DNA of 53,377 nt, taken from assembly GCA_944320995.1 (NCBI GenBank), contig CALUJQ010000020.1, positions 1 through 53,377 on the forward strand, given 5' to 3'. Shown one piece after another: positions 1 to 9,002 of the stretch (within the stretch, counting starts at the first letter, position 1; every line of letters starts with the position of its first letter). The translations under genes and the position numbers were made by a program. The notes beneath the pieces are model-generated. The model did no database searches. It was not told the DNA's origin and worked only from the letters and a program-made list of their open reading frames with translations. The stretch comes from an uncultured Barnesiella sp. GTDB lineage: Bacteria; Bacteroidota; Bacteroidia; Bacteroidales; Barnesiellaceae.

Positions 1-2040
1 ATTGGGGTTACGACCGACAACATCTTCCCCGTCATCAAAAAGTTTTTATACAGCGATCACGAAATATTTTTGAGAGAACTGGTCTCCAATGCCGTAGATG
101 CTACTCAAAAGTTGAAGACATTGTCCTCATTCGGCGACTTCAAAGGCGAATTGGGAACGATGAACGTATCGGTATCTATCGATAAGAATGCCGGGACATT
201 GACTATCTCGGACCACGGTATAGGTATGACCGCCGAGGAAATCGAGAAATACATCAATCAAATCGCTTTCTCGGGAGCCGAAGAATTTTTGGAGAAATAC
301 AAAAACGATGCGAATGCCATTATCGGACATTTCGGATTAGGATTCTACTCTTCGTTCATGGTCTCTAAAAAGGTAGAGATACGTACACGCTCTTACAAAG
401 AGGGCGCACAAGCTGTCATGTGGAGTTGCGATGGTTCGCCGGCCTACGAAATGAGCGACATCGAAAAGGACGAACGCGGTACCGATATTATCCTGTATAT
501 CGACGACGAAAATAAAGAGTTCCTCGAAGAACAACGCATCGAAACCTTGTTAAAGAAATACTGTCGTTTCTTGCCTGTACCCATAGTCTTCGGGAAAGAA
601 CAAGAGTGGAAAGACGGCAAGTATGTGGATACCGACAAAGACAAGGTTATCAACGACATGGAGCCGGCATGGACTCGTAAGCCTACCGACTTGACCGACG
701 AGGATTATAAGAAATTCTATGCCGATCTCTACCCCGGTATCGACGAACCGTTGTTCTGGATTCACCTTAATATCGATTATCCGTTTAAGTTGACCGGGAT
801 TCTCTACTTCCCGAAAATCAAAAACAACATCGACATCAACCGTTATAAGATTCAATTATACTGCAATCAAGTGTTTGTGACCGATTCGGTTGAAGGTATC
901 GTCCCCGACTTCCTGATGCTTCTGCAAGGCGTAATCGATTCTCCCGACATTCCGTTGAACGTTTCCCGTTCTTATTTGCAAAGCGATGCCAACGTAAAAA
1001 AGATTTCGGGATACATCACTAAGAAAGTGGCCGAACGTCTGCAAGAAATCTTCAATAGCGATCGCAAGCAATTTGAAGATAAATGGGACGATTTGAAGAT
1101 ATTTATCGAGTATGGCATGCTCTCGGACGAAAAATTCTATGAACGTGCCCAAAAGTTTGTCTTATTGAAAGATACCGAAGGCAAATATTATACACTCGAC
1201 GAATATAAAACTTTGATCGAGGGAAATCAAACCGACAAGGAGGGTCAGCTCGTCTATCTCTACGCAACCGACAAAGAAGCACAGTACAGCTATATCGATA
1301 CGGCTACGGCAAAGGGATACGATGTGTTGTTGATGAATGGGCAACTCGACCCGCATTTCATCGGTATGCTCGAACAGAAACTGGGTAAATGCCGTTTCGT
1401 ACGAGTGGACAGCGACTTGATCGACAAATTGATTCAAAAGAACGATTCCCAGTCGGCGGCTGCTCTCGACGAACAGCAACGCGACATCATGACTACAGTA
1501 TTCAAATCGCAAATTCCTACTATTGAAAAGAGCGACTTCTTGGTTATGTTTGAACCGGTAGGAACCACTGCCCAGCCGATTGTCATTACACAAAACGAAT
1601 TTATGCGCCGTATGAAGGATATGGCTGCGGTTCAACCGGGTATGGCTTTCTATGGAGAATTGCCCGACAGTTATAATCTTATCGTCAACACCGAGCATCC
1701 TTTGACGCAACGAATTATTGCCGACGTAGAGTCCTCGTGCAAAGAGCAATTGACTCCGGTCCTCGACGAATTGAAGATCGTCAACGAAAATATCACTCGT
1801 CTGCAAGAGGCTAAAAAAGATAAAAAGGACGACGAGGTGCCCGTTATCGAAAAAGAGGCTTTGAAGGATGCCGAAGAGAAGGCAAAAGAATTGAGAGCCA
1901 AAGAGGCAGATATTCTGACGACTTATGCCGGGAAGAACCCGTTGGTTAGACAACTGGTCGATTTGGCCTTGCTCTCGAACAATATGCTGAAAGGCGAGGC
2001 TTTGAACCGGTTTATCAAACGGTCGGTCGAGATTTTATAA
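1..2040 (+). CDS. htpG: Molecular chaperone HtpG (Hsp90 family), 5' end cut by the window
   Basis: Bacterial Hsp90, a cytoplasmic ATP-dependent dimeric chaperone. The frame is open from the first base (IGVTTDNIFPVIKKFLYSDH), so the gene starts just outside the window; about 679 residues are present and, by comparison with Bacteroidetes HtpG, only a handful of N-terminal residues should be missing. The GHKL ATPase motifs are intact: ELVSNAVDA (Mg/ATP Asn), DHGIGMT and GHFGLGFYS. The middle domain (about residues 220-480) and C-terminal dimerisation region follow, with a Lys/Glu-rich stretch about 60-90 residues from the end. The gene is monocistronic here: a strong hairpin terminator follows and the next gene is convergent. 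Identification is firm; only the true start cannot be seen. Confidence 0.97.
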   Translation: MGVTTDNIFPVIKKFLYSDHEIFLRELVSNAVDATQKLKTLSSFGDFKGELGTMNVSVSIDKNAGTLTISDHGIGMTAEEIEKYINQIAFSGAEEFLEKYKNDANAIIGHFGLGFYSSFMVSKKVEIRTRSYKEGAQAVMWSCDGSPAYEMSDIEKDERGTDIILYIDDENKEFLEEQRIETLLKKYCRFLPVPIVFGKEQEWKDGKYVDTDKDKVINDMEPAWTRKPTDLTDEDYKKFYADLYPGIDEPLFWIHLNIDYPFKLTGILYFPKIKNNIDINRYKIQLYCNQVFVTDSVEGIVPDFLMLLQGVIDSPDIPLNVSRSYLQSDANVKKISGYITKKVAERLQEIFNSDRKQFEDKWDDLKIFIEYGMLSDEKFYERAQKFVLLKDTEGKYYTLDEYKTLIEGNQTDKEGQLVYLYATDKEAQYSYIDTATAKGYDVLLMNGQLDPHFIGMLEQKLGKCRFVRVDSDLIDKLIQKNDSQSAAALDEQQRDIMTTVFKSQIPTIEKSDFLVMFEPVGTTAQPIVITQNEFMRRMKDMAAVQPGMAFYGELPDSYNLIVNTEHPLTQRIIADVESSCKEQLTPVLDELKIVNENITRLQEAKKDKKDDEVPVIEKEALKDAEEKAKELRAKEADILTTYAGKNPLVRQLVDLALLSNNMLKGEALNRFIKRSVEIL

Positions 2041-2111
2041 GGGAAAAACGACTGTAAAACTTAAAGTAAACCTTTAATCGAGACCCCGATCGGGATATAC
2101 ATTGGAACTTG

Positions 2112-2164
2112 AATAGCGAATGGGACAATCAATTAATTTTGATTATCCCATTCGCTATTTTTAT
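2112..2164 (+). terminator. Rho-independent terminator after htpG
   Basis: A long inverted repeat: AATAGCGAATGGGA (from 2112) pairs with TCCCATTCGCTATT (ending about 2159), with further A/T pairing toward the loop and then TTTAT. It lies about 70 bp after the htpG stop and ahead of the convergent pyrD, so it may work in both directions. Confidence 0.85.
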
Positions 2165-2183
2165 AATATTGTTTATCAATATG

Positions 2184-3095
2184 TTATATAATTAAACCAC
2201 CTATAAGCTCTTGGATAGAGTGGATATTGTTTTTTTCAAGATATTCGTCTATCCCGACAACTATTTTTTCGGATATTTGAGGGTCTATGAAATTGGCGGT
2301 TCCCACCTCTATGGCCGAAGCTCCGGCCAAAATAAATTCTATGGCATCGGTGGCATTCATGATACCCCCCAATCCCACAATGGGAATCTTCACGGCATGG
2401 AAGGTTTGCCACACCATGCGCAGTGCAACAGGTTTTACACAGGCTCCCGACAGTCCGCCGGTGATGGTCGAGAGTATCGGGCGACGCCGGTTGGCATCGA
2501 TTGCCATTCCCAAGAGCGTATTGATCAACGATACGGCATCGGCGCCTTCGGCTTCGACGGCCCGGGCGATTTCGGTAATATCGGTCACATTGGGCGAGAG
2601 CTTGACAATCAATGTTTTTGAATAGACCTTCCGGACAGCGCGTACCACCTCGGCCGCACTTTTGCAAGAAGTACCGAAAGCCATACCTCCCTCTTTCACA
2701 TTGGGGCACGAAATATTCAATTCGATGCCCGGAATACGGTCAAGAGCCAATATTTTCTCGGCGGTGGCCACATAATCCTCGACCGATGCTCCCGAAACAT
2801 TAACCAAAAAACAGGTATCTATATCCTTTATGCGGGGATAGATATGTTCGATGAAATGATCGACACCTTTGTTTTGAAGTCCCACGGCATTGAGCATACC
2901 CGAAGGAGTCTCGGCCATGCGGGGATAGGGATTGCCTTCTCGGTGGTGGAGCGTTGTCCCTTTTACAATGATGCCACCCAAACGGGACAAGTCGATAAAA
3001 TCGGCAAACTCTTCGCCGTAACCGAATGTCCCTGAAGCGGTCATGACGGGGTTTTTCAATTTCAATCCGCCTATATTTACATTTAAATCTGCCAT
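2184..3095 (-). CDS. pyrD: Dihydroorotate dehydrogenase B, catalytic subunit (PyrD, class 1B)
   Basis: FMN enzyme that oxidises dihydroorotate to orotate in pyrimidine synthesis. The 303-residue TIM barrel has the usual class 1B length. Visible motifs: TASGTFGYG near the N-terminus, NAVGLQNKG, the active-site loop [13 protein letters not shown] with the catalytic Cys typical of the 1B/1A classes, KLSPNVTDI, and the FMN-phosphate site [11 protein letters not shown]...GTANF near the end. The gene overlaps the end of pyrK by 13 bp, so the two subunits are co-transcribed and probably translationally coupled. With pyrK it forms the NAD-linked heterotetramer, unlike the membrane quinone-linked class 2 enzyme. 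The carbamoyl-phosphate synthase genes of the same pathway are elsewhere in the window (25.8-30.2 kb). Confidence 0.97.
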   Translation of the reverse strand: MADLNVNIGGLKLKNPVMTASGTFGYGEEFADFIDLSRLGGIIVKGTTLHHREGNPYPRMAETPSGMLNAVGLQNKGVDHFIEHIYPRIKDIDTCFLVNVSGASVEDYVATAEKILALDRIPGIELNISCPNVKEGGMAFGTSCKSAAEVVRAVRKVYSKTLIVKLSPNVTDITEIARAVEAEGADAVSLINTLLGMAIDANRRRPILSTITGGLSGACVKPVALRMVWQTFHAVKIPIVGLGGIMNATDAIEFILAGASAIEVGTANFIDPQISEKIVVGIDEYLEKNNIHSIQELIGGLII

Positions 3096-3862
3096 TTGAG
3101 TTTTTCTATATTAAATATGGGACCTTCTTTACATACACACACGTGGCCTTCTGTGGTATCTTCGACACAACAGAGACATGCCCCCACACCGCAAGCCATC
3201 GTGTTTTCGAGCGAAACTTCACAAAACAGATTGTGTTCACGGGCATATCGGGCAACGGCTACCATCATCGGTTTGGGGCCGCAAACATAGAGGTTGTCGA
3301 AACGCCCGTTCAACAACGAGTGTTGCGTGACAAAACCTTTTTCGCCAAACGAGCCGTCTTCGGTCGATACATATACCTCGCCATATTGACAGAACAACTC
3401 GTATTGCAACATATCTTTATCGGACCGGAACCCTAATAAGAACATAGGGTTATAACCATTCTCTTTCAAATACTTACCCCAATAAAGCATGGGTGCGATA
3501 CCTACGCCTCCGCCAATCAGTAGAATCCTCGAATTTTTGCTTGCGGGCAGCGAGAAACTATTCCCGAGCGGTAATACCAAATTGAGCGTGTCGCCTTGTT
3601 GCAAGTTGCACAAAGTGCGTGTCCCGTCACCGGCAATACGTATCAACAGCCATAACTCGTTACGGTCATAGTCAACCCAATGAATCGAAATGGGTCGCCT
3701 TAAAAAAGTGGTTGCCGATCGATCGACTCTTGCCTCGACAAACTGTCCCGGCAGCATAGGCGGCAATGCCTCTTCATGGGCGGGCATTAGTTTTAAGAGG
3801 GCATAGTTGTCATGCAGTTTCGCATTTTCGGAAATCCGAAAATCAAGGATATACTTTTTCAT
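3083..3862 (-). CDS. pyrK: Dihydroorotate dehydrogenase B, electron-transfer subunit (PyrK)
   Basis: Passes electrons from the FMN of PyrD through a [2Fe-2S] cluster and FAD to NAD+. The 259-residue protein shows a ferredoxin-reductase fold: FAD-binding [10 protein letters not shown] (about 55-64), an NAD-binding glycine loop [23 protein letters not shown], and near the C-terminus a Cys-rich cluster [13 protein letters not shown]...HVCVCKEGP that supplies the [2Fe-2S] ligands. It is the first gene of the pyrK-pyrD pair, reading into pyrD with a 13-bp overlap. A well-formed Bacteroidetes promoter lies immediately upstream. Confidence 0.96.
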   Translation of the reverse strand: MKKYILDFRISENAKLHDNYALLKLMPAHEEALPPMLPGQFVEARVDRSATTFLRRPISIHWVDYDRNELWLLIRIAGDGTRTLCNLQQGDTLNLVLPLGNSFSLPASKNSRILLIGGGVGIAPMLYWGKYLKENGYNPMFLLGFRSDKDMLQYELFCQYGEVYVSTEDGSFGEKGFVTQHSLLNGRFDNLYVCGPKPMMVAVARYAREHNLFCEVSLENTMACGVGACLCCVEDTTEGHVCVCKEGPIFNIEKLKWQI

Positions 3863-3880
3863 AATCTCACTTTACTATCG

Positions 3881-3912
3881 CAAAGATAGTGCAAACCGAT
3901 AGCAGGAACAAA
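3881..3912 (-). promoter_or_regulatory. Promoter of pyrK-pyrD
   Basis: On the minus strand, TATCTTTG (3881-3888) fits the Bacteroidetes -7 consensus TAnnTTTG exactly, and TTTG (3909-3912) lies 20 bases upstream as a -33 element. Transcription should begin about 10-15 bases before the pyrK ATG, so the leader is very short. Confidence 0.7.
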
Positions 3913-3945
3913 TTATATTTTGATTTGCCGGCCAAATTTCGTCAC

Positions 3946-4515
3946 TTATCCTAAATTGTCGGGGGAAAAGGTCTCAAACGTATTATCGGAGTAAAAAATC
4001 ATGATTTTGACAGCCTTTTTATTTTTTTGAGTAAGGAAATTCGGTTCGACGAAAGAGCCTTTCAGCGAGTTTATGTCCACATTATCAGCCTCATCGGTAT
4101 CGACAGGAGCGCTATTTGAGCCGTTTTCCTTCGGATATTTCAAATCATTCGACTCCCCGGAGGCTTTTAATCTATTCTCGTCGTCGAATAACGACCAAGA
4201 TGAACGGGGCATCTCTGTTGTCGGTCGAGCGGCCTGCTGTGAGCCCCCTTGTATGGTTGGAGTAGCTTCGGCTGCCGTGGTCAAGAGCATGGAGCCTTCT
4301 CCATACAATAACCAGTAGATCGAGAGTGTGGGATAGGCTGCGTGTATTTTCCCAATTGTGATTACACTTATTTTTTGATTCCTCCCAGCCAGAATTTGCG
4401 ACATCGATGAACGTTGTATTTCTGTCATATCGGCAAATTGGGTAATCGATAAGCCTAAATATTCGATAAATTGTTTGATTCGTCCGGCAATGGCGATAGC
4501 ATCTCCTTCTTCCAT
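3946..4515 (-). CDS. XRE-family helix-turn-helix regulator
   Basis: A 189-residue DNA-binding protein. Residues about 8-65 form an XRE/Cro-type HTH: IAGRIKQFIEYLGLSITQF is helix 1-2, QRSSMSQILAGRN carries the recognition helix, and SIYWLLYGEGSML is the usual end of the domain. The remainder (about 80-189) is polar and low in complexity, ending in a short conserved-looking piece (AVKIMIFYSDNTFETFSP) that could mediate oligomerisation; no enzyme domain is seen. It starts at ATG 4515 under a near-perfect promoter. The sites upstream suggest autoregulation. Its target is unknown. The neighbours, pyrK-pyrD and uvrA, appear to have their own signals, so a regulon cannot be inferred from position. 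Confidence 0.88.
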   Translation of the reverse strand: MEEGDAIAIAGRIKQFIEYLGLSITQFADMTEIQRSSMSQILAGRNQKISVITIGKIHAAYPTLSIYWLLYGEGSMLLTTAAEATPTIQGGSQQAARPTTEMPRSSWSLFDDENRLKASGESNDLKYPKENGSNSAPVDTDEADNVDINSLKGSFVEPNFLTQKNKKAVKIMIFYSDNTFETFSPDNLG

Positions 4516-5158
4516 CGTATATAAATGGTTTATAGTAATTCGTATTAATGTTACAAATGTAGCAAAATAAGTTGAAAATGCAAACTTGTGATTGTAATAA
4601 TAAAAATTTACGATTGTAACTTTACATAAAACTCAATCCCCCTCACAAACTTCATGTATCGGCATTATCCATGAATATACATAAATAAAAACTTCATATA
4701 TATATTGTTATAATATTAGAAAACAATGATTTATATATTACAAATCGGTAATTAAGGCCATAAAAACAGCGCATATGCACAGATTTCTATTTTAGCATTA
4801 CTTTAATACACAACTATAATTAATTGGTTTATAGTAATATAACGATATATTTACTACATATAACCAGTTGTTATACTTGTTTACAAACGGATTATTTGCA
4901 ACAGTAACACCCTACTCTATTTGTAAAAATATCACTCCTTTTTCGTTAAATTACATTTGTAAATTAGGGCGGATTTGTAACCTATTCCCACTTCGATACT
5001 ATTTTTACCGTTAAACTCCTCTACACTTCCCTGATTATGTACAACTGTAAAGCCAAAAAGAAATACCACAAGGATTTTGCATTAAAATAGCGCCTAATAA
5101 ATATATATATTGTTAATTTATAACTGATTATACAATCATAAACAGCTATTTTTAATAC
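4516..5158. other. AT-rich intergenic region with clustered TTGTAA/TTACAA motifs
   Basis: About 640 bp without a convincing gene between the XRE gene and the uvrA terminator. TTGTAA or its complement TTACAA occurs at about 4551, 4592, 4614, 4738, 4881, 4921, 4957 and 4975. Two of these lie in GATTGTAA repeats exactly 22 bp apart (4590 and 4612), and one is a perfect palindrome TTACATTTGTAA (4951-4962). A 14-base direct repeat TGGTTTATAGTAAT is present at 4526-4539 and 4825-4838. The only open frames are short and lack family resemblance. Confidence 0.6.
4554..4584 (-). promoter_or_regulatory. Promoter of the XRE regulator, overlapping a possible operator
   Basis: On the minus strand, TACATTTG (4554-4561) matches TAnnTTTG, with TTTG (4581-4584) 19 bases upstream. 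The -7 box is embedded in TTACAAATGTAG (4551-4562), one base short of the palindrome TTACAnnTGTAA, which recurs perfectly at 4951-4962. A regulator bound there would block its own promoter. Confidence 0.6.
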
Positions 5159-5202
5159 AAAAAAGGAGGCTCGAAATAGAAAATTCCGAGCCTCCTCATA
5201 TA
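5159..5202 (-). terminator. Terminator after uvrA
   Basis: Inverted repeat GAGGCTCG (about 5166-5173) with CGAGCCTC (about 5189-5196), followed on the minus strand by a T-run (read as the A-run at 5158-5163). It lies about 30 bp beyond the uvrA stop and closes the minus-strand run of three genes starting at 10.3 kb. Confidence 0.85.
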
Positions 5203-5225
5203 TCATTTGCCAGAATCGACTTGTC

Positions 5226-8045
5226 TTACAAGCCCAACTCCTCTTTTAAGTAACGAGCCGTAAAGGTATCATGTTTACAAATTTCTTCGGGCGTGCCGGT
5301 AGCTAAAATTTTTCCCCCATTTCTTCCCCCTTCCGGTCCCATGTCGATAATATAATCGGCACATTTGATTATATCCAAATTGTGTTCGATGACAATGACC
5401 GTATTACCTTTATCTACCAGTCGGTTCAAAACCGAAAGCAATACCCGGATATCCTCGAAATGCAGTCCGGTCGTAGGTTCATCGAGTATATAAAGTGTTT
5501 TACCGGTATCCCGTTTCGACAACTCTGCCGCCAGTTTTACGCGCTGGCTCTCCCCGCCCGACAGCGTGGTAGAGGGTTGTCCCAACTTTATATAGCCAAG
5601 CCCGACATCTTGCAAGACCTTGATTTTTGAGATAATCGACGGTATATTCTCAAAAAATTCGACAGCTTGATTGATAGTCATGTCCAATACATCGGCAATC
5701 GATTTTCCTTTGAACCGTACCTCCAACGTTTCCCTGTTGTATCGTTTACCGTGGCAGGCCTCACACGGTACAAGCACATCGGGCAAGAAGTTCATCTCGA
5801 TGGTCTTATAACCGTTACCGCCGCACACTTCACAACGGCCTCCGGCAATGTTGAATGAGAAGCGTCCCGGTTTGTATCCTCTGATTTTAGCCTCGGGCAA
5901 CTCCACAAAGACATTGCGTATGTCGGCAAAAACGCCGGTATAGGTTGCCGGGTTCGAGCGAGGAGTACGTCCCAACGGCGATTGATCGACAGTTACGATT
6001 TTGTCGATGTGTTCCAATCCCTCTATCGATTCATAGGGCAATGGCTCCTGCAAGGAGCGATAGAATTTTTGGCTGATAATCGGCTGTAAAGTACCGTTTA
6101 TCAAACTCGATTTCCCGCTCCCCGAGACTCCGGTAACGCAAATGAACTTTCCCAAGGGGAATTCGGCAGTCACCTGTTTAAGGTTGTTGCCGGTAGCGCC
6201 CGATAGCACAATCTTTTTCCCGTTGCCTTTACGACGTTGGGGAGAGAATTCGATTTTGCGGATACCGTTAAGGTATTGGGCCGTGAGCGTACCGGTCTTT
6301 AACATCTCTTGGGGAGTACCGGCAAAAACGACCTTCCCGCCCAATCTCCCGGCGCGAGGCCCCAGATCCACCACATAATCCGATTCGAGCATCATCTCTT
6401 TGTCGTGTTCCACCACAATGATCGAGTTGCCCATATCCCTTAAATCCTTCAACGAATGAATCAGCCGAGTATTATCGCGTTGGTGCAGTCCGATGCTGGG
6501 TTCATCGAGGATATAGAGGACATTCACCAGTTGAGAACCTATTTGCGTAGCCAGTCTGATGCGTTGACTCTCCCCGCCCGACAAAGTGGCAGAGGCCCGA
6601 TTGAGGCTCAGATAATCCAACCCTACCTCGACGAGGAAATGAAGCCGGTTGCGAATCTCTTTCAAAATTTCAACCGCTATTTGTCTTTGTTGCGGAGATA
6701 AATCGTACTCTACATGGTTGACCCATTCGTATAATTCCGAGATGTCCATATCGGCCAAGTCGGCGATATTTTTACCCGCTATCCTGTAATGCAGGGCCTC
6801 GCGATTGAGTCGATGGCCTTCACATACGGGACAGACCGTAGTGGTAACGAATTGTCCGGCCCATTTCTGTGCTTGCGATGAAGCATCGCTTTGCTGTTGG
6901 ACCTCGATGTATTTTATCAAACCGTCGAACGACAGGAAATAATTGGAAGTCCCCAGCGATTCGTTTTTAATTTGCAAACGTTCGTCCGTCCCGCTCAGTA
7001 TATCGTCGAGAGCTTCTTCCGAAAGGTCCTTAATCGGCGTTTTCAAACTGTCGCCATACTTCTCGCAAATAGCGGCAATCTGCCAGAATATCAGCGAATT
7101 TTTATACTTCCCGAGAGGGACGATTCCCCCCTCGTAAATCGATTTCTCGTCATTGGGAATGATTTTCGCCCGGTCAATGATATTGACATATCCCAGACCT
7201 TTACATTTGGGGCAGGCTCCTTGCGGCGAGTTGAACGAGAAGTTATGAGGTGCCGGTTCGCTATACGACAATCCGGTTTGAGGGTCCATCAAGGTTCGGC
7301 TATAATGTCTCAATTCCTGTGTATCGGCATCGAGAATCATCAGTTGGCCGTCGCCTTGTTTCATGGCGATTTTTACACTTTCCTGCAATCTCCGTTCGTC
7401 ATCTTTATCGACGACCAATTTATCGACAACCAGTTCGACACTATGATTGCGGTAACGGTCGAGCTTCATGCCGTGGGTTATTTCGCGCAACTCCCCATCT
7501 ACTCTCACTGTGAGGTAACCTTTTTTGCGCACTTGTTCGAACAGCTCTTTGTAATGACCTTTACGGTTACGGACCAGAGGCGCGAGGATATAAGTTTTCC
7601 GCCCTTGATACCGTTCCAAGATTAAGGAGATGATCTTCTCCTCGGTATAACGCACCATCTTCTCGCCCGACAGATAGGAATAGGCCTCTCCTGCCCGAGC
7701 AAACAGCAACCGCAGGAAGTCGAAAATCTCGGTCGTGGTGCCTACCGTCGAACGGGGATTCTTGTTGGTCGTTTTCTGTTCGATTGAAATGACCGGACTC
7801 AATCCGGTTATTTTATCTACATCGGGCCGCTCCATTCCGCCGAGCATATTGCGGGCGTATGCCGAGAACGTCTCGATATAGCGTCGCTGGCCCTCGGCAA
7901 AGATGGTATCGAATGCCAGAGACGACTTACCACTGCCGCTCAGACCGGTAATGACGGTGAGGCTATTACGCGGAATGGTAACATCGATATTTTTAAGATT
8001 ATGGACTCGCGCCCCGTATATTTCTATTTGTTCTTCTGCTTTCAT
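5226..8045 (-). CDS. uvrA: Excinuclease ABC subunit UvrA
   Basis: Damage-recognition ATPase of nucleotide excision repair, working with UvrB and UvrC. The protein is about 939 residues from ATG 8045. This start is chosen because its ATG overlaps the upstream stop as ATGA; an in-frame ATG at 8063 would add six residues. Two ABC modules are visible: Walker A GLSGSGKSSLAFDT (about 31-44) and GVSGSGKSSLINGT, each with its signature LSGGESQR, and two ILDEP Walker B motifs. Zinc-binding CxxC pairs are CPKCKGLGY, CPVCEGHR and CEVCGGNGY/CEACHGKRY. It is the last gene after the type IX client and the lytic transglycosylase. Confidence 0.98.
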   Translation of the reverse strand: MKAEEQIEIYGARVHNLKNIDVTIPRNSLTVITGLSGSGKSSLAFDTIFAEGQRRYIETFSAYARNMLGGMERPDVDKITGLSPVISIEQKTTNKNPRSTVGTTTEIFDFLRLLFARAGEAYSYLSGEKMVRYTEEKIISLILERYQGRKTYILAPLVRNRKGHYKELFEQVRKKGYLTVRVDGELREITHGMKLDRYRNHSVELVVDKLVVDKDDERRLQESVKIAMKQGDGQLMILDADTQELRHYSRTLMDPQTGLSYSEPAPHNFSFNSPQGACPKCKGLGYVNIIDRAKIIPNDEKSIYEGGIVPLGKYKNSLIFWQIAAICEKYGDSLKTPIKDLSEEALDDILSGTDERLQIKNESLGTSNYFLSFDGLIKYIEVQQQSDASSQAQKWAGQFVTTTVCPVCEGHRLNREALHYRIAGKNIADLADMDISELYEWVNHVEYDLSPQQRQIAVEILKEIRNRLHFLVEVGLDYLSLNRASATLSGGESQRIRLATQIGSQLVNVLYILDEPSIGLHQRDNTRLIHSLKDLRDMGNSIIVVEHDKEMMLESDYVVDLGPRAGRLGGKVVFAGTPQEMLKTGTLTAQYLNGIRKIEFSPQRRKGNGKKIVLSGATGNNLKQVTAEFPLGKFICVTGVSGSGKSSLINGTLQPIISQKFYRSLQEPLPYESIEGLEHIDKIVTVDQSPLGRTPRSNPATYTGVFADIRNVFVELPEAKIRGYKPGRFSFNIAGGRCEVCGGNGYKTIEMNFLPDVLVPCEACHGKRYNRETLEVRFKGKSIADVLDMTINQAVEFFENIPSIISKIKVLQDVGLGYIKLGQPSTTLSGGESQRVKLAAELSKRDTGKTLYILDEPTTGLHFEDIRVLLSVLNRLVDKGNTVIVIEHNLDIIKCADYIIDMGPEGGRNGGKILATGTPEEICKHDTFTARYLKEELGL

Positions 8046-8992
8046 TTCTTGTCGATTACCCACTCTTTCCGATAAGTGATAAACTTGCGTTTCGTGTAAT
8101 ACAAGTCGTTTTTATGAGGTATTTTTATATAATAAACTTTTCTCGATTTATCGGGCATGGTGCGGGTGCGCAACCACGGATTGGCCTCTTTCAACTGGGC
8201 ATAAGTGATTCCTTGCGATTGTGCGAACTGGGCTAAGTCGGTAATGGTCGTATCGACTTTTACCTGAGAATATTCGATTGGTTGGTAGAGTTGCTTCGAT
8301 TTTATCTTGTAGCCATATTTCGACGGGTTGGAAAAGATTTCTTTCATAGCCAAAATACGGAATACATAACGCGAAGTCTCTTCGTTCAGCCACAAGTCGA
8401 AAGTATGGTCGGCCAGTTGCTTGTCAAGTTCAGCCGAGATACGACCCATACCGGCATTGTACGAGGCTACCACAGTCGCCCAATTACCATATTTCTTATA
8501 CGCATCTTTCAAATATCGGCAGGCTGCCCTTGTGGCCTTTTCTATGTGGTAACGTTCGTCTATATCGTCATTTACTTCGAGACCATACTCCTTGCCGGTG
8601 CGAGCCATGATTTGCCAGATTCCGGCAGCTTTGGCAGGCGATAAAGCCCCCGGGTGTAGCGTACTCTCTATGACAGCCAAATATAAAAAGTCGGCAGGTA
8701 TCCCCTCCTCTTTCAATATCGGTTCCAATATGGGGAAATAACGATTTGCCCGTTTTATCGCCAACGAGGTGGAAGAGTGCATGTAGCACAAAGTCGTCAA
8801 TTCCCGGTCAAACCGTTCGTACAAATCGAGCCGGTCCAAATTGATGGATTCGTTGGCAAATTTCGTTTGTAACGGAAATTCGGGAATCATCACATCTGAC
8901 AATTCATTTACCGTGACGTTTTGTTGTCCGCAAGCAAGTGTGAGTAACGAAAACGTGAAAATAACAGTCATGCAAAATCTATTCAGTCCCAT
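8042..8992 (-). CDS. Lipoprotein lytic transglycosylase, MltD-like (SLT + LysM-like)
   Basis: A 316-residue murein hydrolase that should cleave glycan strands to leave 1,6-anhydro ends. The N-terminus is a lipoprotein signal with lipobox LTLAC followed by GQQ, so lipid anchoring is likely. The SLT domain (about 95-215) shows the catalytic Glu in VIESTLHPGALS, then AAGIWQIM, GLEVNDDIDER and VASYNAGMGRI, all typical of family 1 enzymes. The C-terminus (ITYAQLKEANPWL...YYIKIP) resembles one LysM repeat. The stop overlaps the uvrA start by 4 bp (ATGA), and the type IX client gene ends 10 bp upstream, so the three are probably co-transcribed. Confidence 0.92.
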   Translation of the reverse strand: MGLNRFCMTVIFTFSLLTLACGQQNVTVNELSDVMIPEFPLQTKFANESINLDRLDLYERFDRELTTLCYMHSSTSLAIKRANRYFPILEPILKEEGIPADFLYLAVIESTLHPGALSPAKAAGIWQIMARTGKEYGLEVNDDIDERYHIEKATRAACRYLKDAYKKYGNWATVVASYNAGMGRISAELDKQLADHTFDLWLNEETSRYVFRILAMKEIFSNPSKYGYKIKSKQLYQPIEYSQVKVDTTITDLAQFAQSQGITYAQLKEANPWLRTRTMPDKSRKVYYIKIPHKNDLYYTKRKFITYRKEWVIDKK

Positions 8993-9002
8993 TTGATATG
9001 TT

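Noticed and set aside
1162..1953. A 263-codon minus-strand frame inside htpG
   Set aside because: It lies wholly opposite a well-conserved htpG frame and its translation is unlike any family; a codon-bias shadow.
4771..4812. Near matches to DnaA boxes (ATATGCACA at 4773, TAATACACA at 4804) suggesting a replication origin
   Set aside because: Each has a mismatch to TTATNCACA, only two are present, and no dnaA/dnaN or other origin genes are near. GC skew over the genome would decide.
5021..5206. A 61-codon minus-strand frame between the XRE gene and uvrA
   Set aside because: It begins inside the uvrA terminator hairpin, is made of AT-rich codons with many aromatic and Ile residues, and shows no family resemblance.
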